A stretch of DNA of 6,488 nucleotides from Verrucomicrobiota bacterium. Its GTDB lineage: Bacteria > Verrucomicrobiota > Verrucomicrobiia > Limisphaerales > AV2. The stretch is taken from the NCBI GenBank assembly GCA_003219345.1, contig QHOP01000497.1, forward strand, positions 1-6,488, read 5' to 3'. A model generated the notes under the pieces. The model was given only the letters and a program-made list of their open reading frames with translations, did not search any database and was not told where the DNA came from. The position numbers and the translations under genes were made by a program. Of the stretch, positions 1 through 4,152 are shown piece after piece. How positions within the stretch are numbered: the first letter of the stretch is position 1; every line of letters begins with the position of its first letter.

Positions 1-1188
1 ACGCAGACGCGCGACGGATATTTGTGGGTGGGGACGCGCGACGGCCTGGCGCGGTTCGATGGCGTGAAGTTCACCGTTTTCCACACTGAAAACAGTCCGG
101 GTCTGGAGTCAAACGATATTCGAGCGCTCCGCGAAGACCGGTTGGGGCAACTCTGGATCGGCACTTTCAACGGTGGCGTGAGCTGTTTCTGTCGCGGCAA
201 ATTCACCTGTTACAAAAGGCAGGACGGACTGCCCGGCAACGGAGTCCTGGACATTTATGAGGACGGCCAGGGCGACCTCTGGATGGGAACCTGGAACGGC
301 CTGGCGCGCTATCGCGATGGGAAATTTGTCGCTTACACCGTTGCGGACGGGCTGACGGGGCCCAGCGTTTTTTCCATTTGTGAAGATGGCCAAGGCCGTC
401 TTTGGTTCGGGACCAGCGGCGGCCTGAATTGGTTCTCTCAAGGACGCTTTAATCAATGCGCTCTTCCGGATGGCTGGCTCAACGCCATGGTCAGCAAAGT
501 CTATGTCGATCGCAGTGGGGTGCTTTGGATTGGCAGCGTCGGAGGCGGGCTGGCCCGGTTTGAGGATGGAACATTCACGGGCTACCGAACGAACAAGGGT
601 TTGGTTGATGACCGTGTGCGTGACATTTATCAGGACTCCGACGGCAATTTATGGATTGCTAGCTGGGGCGGATTGGGACGGCTTGCGAATGATAAAATCT
701 CCAGTTACACGAAACAAGACGGACTTCCGCACAACCGGGTCGAGGCTCTCTACGAAGACCAGGAAAAATGTTTATGGATTGGCACGCACGGCGGCGGGCT
801 GGCACAACTCAGAGATGCCCGGCTGAAAGTCTATACGACCAGGGAAGGTTTAGTGAACAACTTTACCAAGTGTGTCTTCGCAGGCCGTGATGGCGCGCTT
901 TGGATTGGAACGGAGGGCGGTGGGCTGAGCCGGTATCAGGACGGCAAATTCACGAACTATACCACTGAAAATGGCCTGCCCAGCAATTTCATCCTGGCCA
1001 TCGGCGAGGACTGCGGCGGAAAGGTCTGGTTCGGCACGGGTGAACCGGCCGCGCTCTGTACGCTGGACAGGGACGGTCATTTTACTTCCTACACGCGATC
1101 GCAGGGATTCCCCATCCAACATCGAACACGAACCGTGTTTGGAGACCGTGAAGGCAACCTTTGGGTGGGCGTCTGCCCGGCAACCTGA
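1..1188 (+). CDS. Sensor histidine kinase, N-terminal propeller part (5' end outside window; frameshifted)
   Basis: Frame 1 is open from base 1, so the true start and any signal peptide lie upstream; the TTG at 22 is only an internal leucine codon. The 395 visible residues are a run of two-component-regulator propeller (Reg_prop) repeats. Tryptophans of the 'LW.GT..GL' strand fall at residues 9, 52, 94, 135, 176, 218, 259, 301, 343 and 388, spaced 41-45 residues apart. Each is followed by 'R(Y/F).(D/N)GKFT.YT..(D/N)GL' and 'V..IYED..G'. In this family such propellers form the periplasmic sensing domain. The frame ends in six unrelated residues (VCPAT after LWVG) and a TGA, in the middle of blade 10. 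The missing half-blade, Y_Y_Y domain and kinase continue in frame 3 from about 1170. This is therefore the front half of a broken or mis-assembled kinase gene, not a separate protein. The family is clear; the ligand is unknown. Confidence 0.9.
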   Translation, partial: TQTRDGYLWVGTRDGLARFDGVKFTVFHTENSPGLESNDIRALREDRLGQLWIGTFNGGVSCFCRGKFTCYKRQDGLPGNGVLDIYEDGQGDLWMGTWNGLARYRDGKFVAYTVADGLTGPSVFSICEDGQGRLWFGTSGGLNWFSQGRFNQCALPDGWLNAMVSKVYVDRSGVLWIGSVGGGLARFEDGTFTGYRTNKGLVDDRVRDIYQDSDGNLWIASWGGLGRLANDKISSYTKQDGLPHNRVEALYEDQEKCLWIGTHGGGLAQLRDARLKVYTTREGLVNNFTKCVFAGRDGALWIGTEGGGLSRYQDGKFTNYTTENGLPSNFILAIGEDCGGKVWFGTGEPAALCTLDRDGHFTSYTRSQGFPIQHRTRTVFGDREGNLWVGVCPAT

Positions 1189-1680
1189 TCCGAGTCATCG
1201 CACAGGATCGTAAAGGTAACTTGTGGGTGGGCACGAACGATGGATTGGGTCGTTATCAGAATGGCAAGTTCACGGTCTTCACGACGCGGGACGGCCTCGC
1301 TCACAACGCGGTTTACAGCATTTATGAGGATGCACAAGCCGCGCTCTGGTTTGGAACACAACGCGGCCTCTCCCGTTACCGGGAAGGAAAGTTCACCGCT
1401 TACAGCTCGCACGACGGACTGTTTCAAAATGTTATTTTCCAAATTCTCGAAGACGACCGGCAAAATCTCTGGATGTCGAGCAACCGCGGCATCTTCAGTC
1501 TCGCCAAGCAGGCCGTGGAGGATTTCGACCTGGGGCGAATCCGCACGCTGCCTTGCGTCGCTTACGGCCTGGCCGAGGGCATGAAATCAACCCAGTGCGA
1601 GGGTGGAACCCAACCCGCCGGTTGCCGAAGCCGGGACGGCCGGCTGTGGTTTCCAACCGTCAACGGCCTGGTGGTGATCG
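22..1680 (+). repeat. Fourteen tandem propeller repeats of about 41-43 codons
   Basis: Across both kinase fragments there are 14 'LW/VW' strand motifs. Tryptophan codons start at 25, 154, 280, 403, 526, 652, 775, 901, 1027, 1162, 1224, 1347, 1470 and 1647. The normal spacing is 123-135 bases. It falls to 62 between repeats 10 and 11, where sequence is missing, and rises to 177 before the last repeat, where a loop with three cysteines is inserted. Fourteen repeats fit the two seven-bladed propellers known for Y_Y_Y-containing sensors. Repeats 4 ('LPDGWLNAMV') and 9 ('GTGEPAAL') are the most divergent. Confidence 0.85.
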
Positions 1681-2780
1681 ATCCAAAGGCCATTACTCGA
1701 AACCTGCGACCGCCGCCGGTGCTCATCGAACAGATTTACACCGGCAATCAAAGTTTTGATCCATTGTTGCCGGCGAAACTTCCGCCGAGCGCGCATGAGC
1801 TGAGATTTCATTACACCGCGCTCAGCCTCGCCGCGCCGGAAAAAGTCCGCTTTCAATACAAACTCGAGGGACTTGACGACAAGTGGGTGGAGGCCGAAAC
1901 ACGCCGCACCGCCGTTTACAATCAACTGCCGCCCGGCAATTACAAGTTCCGTGTCCGGGCCAGCAATAATAACGACGTGTGGAACGAGGCTGGCGCAACG
2001 TTTGCCTTTTCCCTCGCGCCTCATTTCTATCAGACAACGTGGTTTTATTGCTTCGGCGCGGCCGCCGTCTTTGTCGCGGCCTGGGGTTTTCATCGCCGCC
2101 GCATGAAACTGGCGCACGATAAATTCACTCTCGTGCTGGCCGAACGCAGTCGCATCGCGCGCGAACTTCACGACACGCTGGCGCAAGGTTTTGCGGGAAT
2201 CGGATTTCAGTTGGAGGCCGTCGCGGCCAAGCTCACCGAAGCGCCCGCGCAAGCGCAGCAGCATTTGAAGGTGGCGTTGCAGATGGTTCGCCACAGTCTG
2301 GCGGAGGCGCGCCGTTCCGTCATGAACCTGCGTTCCGCGTCGCTGGACAACGGCGACCTGGGCAATGCGCTGGTGGAAACCGCCCGCCAGATGATGGCTG
2401 ACAAACCATTGGACGTGCGGTTGAAAATCCACGCCCCGGCGCGCCCGCTGCCGCCCCACATTGAAAACAATCTGCTGCGCATCGGCCAGGAAGCAATTAC
2501 CAACTCGTTGAAATATGCCCGGGCGGAAAAGATTTGCATCGAACTGGATTATCAGGAACAGGGCGTGGCCATGCGGATTCAGGATGATGGACAGGGATTC
2601 GATCTTCCTCAGTTGACGGCGGCCAACGGCGCCCATTTCGGGCTGCTGGGGATGCACGAACGGGCCAGGCAGATGGGCGCCCGGTTCGACGTGCGAAGCC
2701 AGCCGGGACGAGGCACCGAAGTTCTGGTGGAAGTGCCCGTAGGGCCGAACCATTCGCACACGGACTATGACCAGGCATAA
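1161..2780 (+). CDS. Sensor histidine kinase, C-terminal part: last propeller blades, Y_Y_Y, TM, HisKA_3, HATPase_c (frameshifted)
   Basis: This is the frame-3 continuation of the kinase gene. The TTG at 1161 is the earliest possible start, but homology resumes at about 1170 with 'RLPGNLIRVIAQD'. Counting from 1161: propeller blades with W22, W63, W104 and W163 (residues 1-170); a Y_Y_Y domain (about 190-288; 'FQYKLEGLDDKW', 'LPPGNYKFRVRA'); one membrane helix (about 294-311) followed by HRRRM; a HisKA_3 helix with phosphoacceptor H337 in 'RELHDTLAQG'; and a HATPase domain with N box (N448 in 'IGQEAITNSLKYA'), G1 box (D475-G479, 'DDGQGFD') and G2 box ('GLLGMHERA', 494-502). It would autophosphorylate on H337 and pass the phosphate to the regulator encoded immediately downstream. 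All catalytic motifs are intact, so only the propeller is damaged. 'AAGG' six bases before the TTG is a weak, probably accidental ribosome site; a product starting there would lack a signal peptide and most of the sensor. Confidence 0.92.
   Translation: MGGRLPGNLIRVIAQDRKGNLWVGTNDGLGRYQNGKFTVFTTRDGLAHNAVYSIYEDAQAALWFGTQRGLSRYREGKFTAYSSHDGLFQNVIFQILEDDRQNLWMSSNRGIFSLAKQAVEDFDLGRIRTLPCVAYGLAEGMKSTQCEGGTQPAGCRSRDGRLWFPTVNGLVVIDPKAITRNLRPPPVLIEQIYTGNQSFDPLLPAKLPPSAHELRFHYTALSLAAPEKVRFQYKLEGLDDKWVEAETRRTAVYNQLPPGNYKFRVRASNNNDVWNEAGATFAFSLAPHFYQTTWFYCFGAAAVFVAAWGFHRRRMKLAHDKFTLVLAERSRIARELHDTLAQGFAGIGFQLEAVAAKLTEAPAQAQQHLKVALQMVRHSLAEARRSVMNLRSASLDNGDLGNALVETARQMMADKPLDVRLKIHAPARPLPPHIENNLLRIGQEAITNSLKYARAEKICIELDYQEQGVAMRIQDDGQGFDLPQLTAANGAHFGLLGMHERARQMGARFDVRSQPGRGTEVLVEVPVGPNHSHTDYDQA
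1162..1226 (+). other. Frameshift with partial blade loss in the kinase gene
   Basis: The tryptophan codons of propeller repeats 10 (1162-1164, frame 1) and 11 (1224-1226, frame 3) are only 62 bases apart, whereas neighbouring repeats are about 123-129 apart. The segment that should read roughly 'T..GL.RY.DGKFT.YT..DG' is absent: 'LWVG' runs directly into 'RLPGNLIRV'. The implied loss is 61, 64 or 67 bases, which also explains the frame change. The join lies at about 1168-1172. Whether it is a real mutation or an assembly error cannot be told from the sequence alone. Confidence 0.8.
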
Positions 2781-3399
2781 TGCGATTCGCATTTTGATTG
2801 CGGACGACCACCTGGTGGTCCGCATCGGATTGCGGAGCATGATTGACACCCAGCCGGACATGAACGTCATCGCTGAAGCGGCGAATGGACGGGAGGCGGT
2901 GGAACTGTTTCGCGCGCACAAACCCGATATCACGCTCATGGATTTGCGCATGCCAGTCATGGGAGGCGTGGAGGCGACCGGAATAATTCACGAAGAGTTT
3001 CCTGACGCGCGGATCATTGTGCTGACAACTTACGATGGCGACGAAAACATTTATCAAGCGCTCCGGGGCGGCGCACGGGCTTACTTGCTCAAAGACATAC
3101 CACGCGAGGAATTCCTGGACGACATTCGCGCTGTTTATGAAGGACAATATTGTATTCCTCAGGCCGTCGCGGCCCGGCTGGCCCGGCGTCTGCCCGGACC
3201 GGAATTAAGCGCGCGCGAATTGGAGGTTCTGAAACTCATCGTTGAGGGCATGAGCAACAAGGAAATTGCGGCGGCCTTGAACATCACCGAAAGCACGATC
3301 AAGAATCATGTCAACAGCATCCTCGGCAAGCTTCGCGTCAACGACCGAACCCAAGCTGCCACAACCGCGTTACGCCGGGGCATCGTGACGCTGGACTGA
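2767..3399 (+). CDS. NarL/FixJ-family response regulator (receiver + LuxR-type HTH)
   Basis: A full-length protein of 210 residues, the usual size for this family. The receiver domain (about 7-122) has the acidic pair D13/D14 ('LIADDH'), phosphoacceptor D59 in 'LMDLRMPVMGG', the switch threonine T87 in 'IIVLTTYD' and the conserved lysine K109 in 'YLLKD'. After a short linker, a GerE/LuxR helix-turn-helix (about 146-205) carries 'LSARELEVLKLIVEGMSNKE' and 'ITESTIKNHVNSILGKL', the expected DNA-binding region. The ATG at 2767 overlaps the end of the kinase gene by 14 bases, with no obvious Shine-Dalgarno sequence, which suggests translational coupling to the kinase. HisKA_3 kinases pair typically with NarL-type regulators, so the two very likely form one phosphorelay. 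The target genes cannot be read from this window. No residue expected for function is missing. Confidence 0.96.
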   Translation: MTRHNAIRILIADDHLVVRIGLRSMIDTQPDMNVIAEAANGREAVELFRAHKPDITLMDLRMPVMGGVEATGIIHEEFPDARIIVLTTYDGDENIYQALRGGARAYLLKDIPREEFLDDIRAVYEGQYCIPQAVAARLARRLPGPELSARELEVLKLIVEGMSNKEIAAALNITESTIKNHVNSILGKLRVNDRTQAATTALRRGIVTLD

Positions 3400-3418
3400 G
3401 CGATTCACCTCTTTGGGC

Positions 3419-3564
3419 GGAGCACACGCGCCCACGCGTGTTCCGACCAGCGCCCCCGTCGGTCGGGTTCCGCGCGTGTGACCGAACCCAACGGCACAAA
3501 TCTTTTATGGTCTGCGAAGTGGCGTGTGGGGCGCGCGCCACTGCACCCGAGGCGGGCGCGCTCC
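3419..3564. repeat. Palindromic intergenic element, 146 bp, with imperfect terminal inverted repeats and internal hairpins
   Basis: The left end 3419-3432 (GGAGCACACGCGCC) matches the reverse complement of the right end 3551-3564 at 11 of 14 bases, and the next six bases inward (CGCGTG against CGGGTG) match at 5 of 6. Each half also has its own hairpin. On the left, 3443-3448 (CCGACC) pairs with 3461-3466, enclosed by 3423-3431 (CACACGCGC) pairing perfectly with 3472-3480; alternatively 3424-3430 pairs with 3435-3441. On the right, 3518-3528 pairs with 3532-3542 (11 pairs, two of them G-T, GGG loop). A less GC-rich centre (about 3490-3513) separates the halves. There is no coding capacity and no T-run, so it is not a standard terminator. 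It resembles REP/MITE-like palindromes that I recall from Verrucomicrobiota intergenic regions, with 'GCGCCC' cores and 'GCGCGCTCCC' ends. It begins 20 bases after the regulator stop codon and could protect or end that transcript. Confidence 0.6.
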
Positions 3565-3635
3565 CAATTGAATCGTTCCGGCCACGCCGATTGTCACGCC
3601 AGGAGCGATCACTCCAGGATGCACGATGGAGATAC

Positions 3636-3659
3636 GGAGTAGGAAGAAAGTTCTACTCC
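3636..3659. other. Small hairpin in the intergenic region
   Basis: Bases 3636-3644 (GGAGTAGGA) pair with 3651-3659 (TTCTACTCC), nine pairs including one G-T, around a six-base loop (AGAAAG). No T-run follows on the + strand and none precedes it for the - strand, so a rho-independent terminator is unlikely. It may be a remnant of another repeat or an RNA structure in the leader of the downstream gene. Confidence 0.4.
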
Positions 3660-3813
3660 ACAATCGAACCAATGCCTGCGTGACAACTGCCCATTGTGCG
3701 CTAGAGACACAGCCTGCTCCCCAATTTGCCATGAGATGGATTGGGCGCGGCTACTCAAGCGAAATCGAGCTGGCGATTGCGGAACCACTGGAGAACTCAG
3801 TGTGAAAGCCAAC

Positions 3814-3846
3814 GAACTACTGCTGCCAAATCCTATGAACTACTGC
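3814..3846 (+). repeat. 10-bp direct repeat (GAACTACTGC) next to the start codon
   Basis: GAACTACTGC occurs at 3814-3823 and again at 3837-3846, 23 bases start to start (about two helical turns), directly before the chosen ATG at 3850. The second copy is preceded by 'TAT' and followed by 'GCTATGAAAC', so 'TATGAAC' and 'TATGAAAC' also form a near-repeat. It could be a regulator site or a small local duplication; the sequence does not decide. Confidence 0.4.
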
Positions 3847-3849
3847 GCT

Positions 3850-4152
3850 ATGAAACTTTCATTTGTCCGATTGGTATTCTTCGCCATGCTGCTTTCACTC
3901 CGCTGCAGCCAGGCCGCTGTTTACCAGGAGTCGGGCGGACGGGTCGTGATCGAAGCGGAACATTTTGATTCGCGCACCACCAATGCCAGCGGCCACGCGT
4001 TTCTTATCGTGCCGACAGAAGACCCCGGAGCCGGGCCAGTCCCATTTATCAACGCACGAGGAGACATATCGGCACGGTTGGAACGTATCAGCTTTACTTG
4101 CGGTGGGGCGGGTTCGACGGCGGCAGCGATTCGGTGTATGCCGGGCTGGTAG
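3850..4152 (+). CDS. Large exported protein, 5' fragment: signal peptide and start of CBM6/35-like domain (frameshifted)
   Basis: I chose the ATG at 3850 because it gives a clean Sec signal peptide: K2 and R7, hydrophobic core 'LVFFAMLLSL' (8-17), and a likely cut after SQA (residue 22). The in-frame ATG at 3835 adds only five residues and is possible; neither has a clear Shine-Dalgarno sequence. C19 is not in a lipobox, so this is not an obvious lipoprotein. The mature start 'YQESGGRVVIEAEHFD' is the first strand of a CBM6/CBM35-like beta-sandwich as found in Verrucomicrobiota surface proteins. Frame-1 homology runs to about 'FINARGD' (4063). After that the frame reads unrelated residues to the TAG at 4150-4152, while the expected continuation 'VGTYQLYLRWGGFDGGSDS' is in frame 3. 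The frame as written encodes 100 residues, the last 29 or so of which are out of frame. Confidence 0.7.
   Translation: MKLSFVRLVFFAMLLSLRCSQAAVYQESGGRVVIEAEHFDSRTTNASGHAFLIVPTEDPGAGPVPFINARGDISARLERISFTCGGAGSTAAAIRCMPGW
4056..4082 (+). other. Frameshift with probable sequence loss in the exported-protein gene
   Basis: Frame 1 gives 'FINARGD' up to about 4063, and frame 3 gives 'IGTVGTYQLYLRW' from about 4068. In relatives as I recall them, some 30-40 residues (a glycine/asparagine-rich loop and a 'Y.V.I.T' strand) separate 'NARG' from 'GTYQLYLRW'; here only a handful remain. A loss of several tens of bases, not a multiple of three, would explain both. The frame change is seen directly. The size of the loss is inferred from memory of the family. 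Confidence 0.65.

Larger units (their letters stand above)
3565..3849. other. Intergenic region without a convincing gene
   Basis: Short open frames on both strands here show no recognisable protein motif. Frame 1 is open from an ATG at 3694 into the exported-protein gene, but that extension would place about 52 polar, non-homologous residues ahead of a good signal peptide, so I treat it as untranslated leader. The region contains a small hairpin (3636-3659), a weak CACTG/CAGTG inverted repeat (3786-3790 with 3798-3802) and a 10-bp direct repeat next to the start codon. I could not identify a convincing -35/-10 promoter, although the promoter of the downstream gene should lie here. Confidence 0.5.

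Noticed and set aside
1150..1190. Programmed ribosomal frameshift joining the two kinase fragments
   Set aside because: There is no slippery heptamer, and a simple shift would still leave blade 10 about 20 residues short. Sequence loss explains the data better.
1587..2960. Long minus-strand open frame (457 codons) opposite the kinase and regulator genes
   Set aside because: The + strand here carries unmistakable Y_Y_Y, HisKA_3, HATPase and receiver motifs. The minus-strand translation shows no family motif and is a shadow of GC-rich codons.
3424..3441. Rho-independent terminator for the regulator gene (ACACGCG/CGCGTGT stem)
   Set aside because: The stem is perfect but no T-run follows. It is better explained as the left arm of the palindromic element, though it may still influence transcript ends.
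3505..3732. Minus-strand open frame of 75 codons in the intergenic region
   Set aside because: It runs through the right half of the palindromic element and has no start context or recognisable motif.
3725..3760. Sigma-70-like promoter (TTGCCA ... GCTACT)
   Set aside because: The -10 match is poor and such matches are expected by chance; not enough to call a promoter.
3694..3849. N-terminal extension of the exported protein from the ATG at 3694
   Set aside because: It would put about 52 polar, cysteine-containing residues ahead of a well-formed signal peptide, which would prevent normal export.
3850..3920. Lipoprotein signal (C19 of the signal peptide)
   Set aside because: The residues before the cysteine (SLR) do not fit a lipobox; an ordinary Sec signal with cleavage near A22/A23 fits better.
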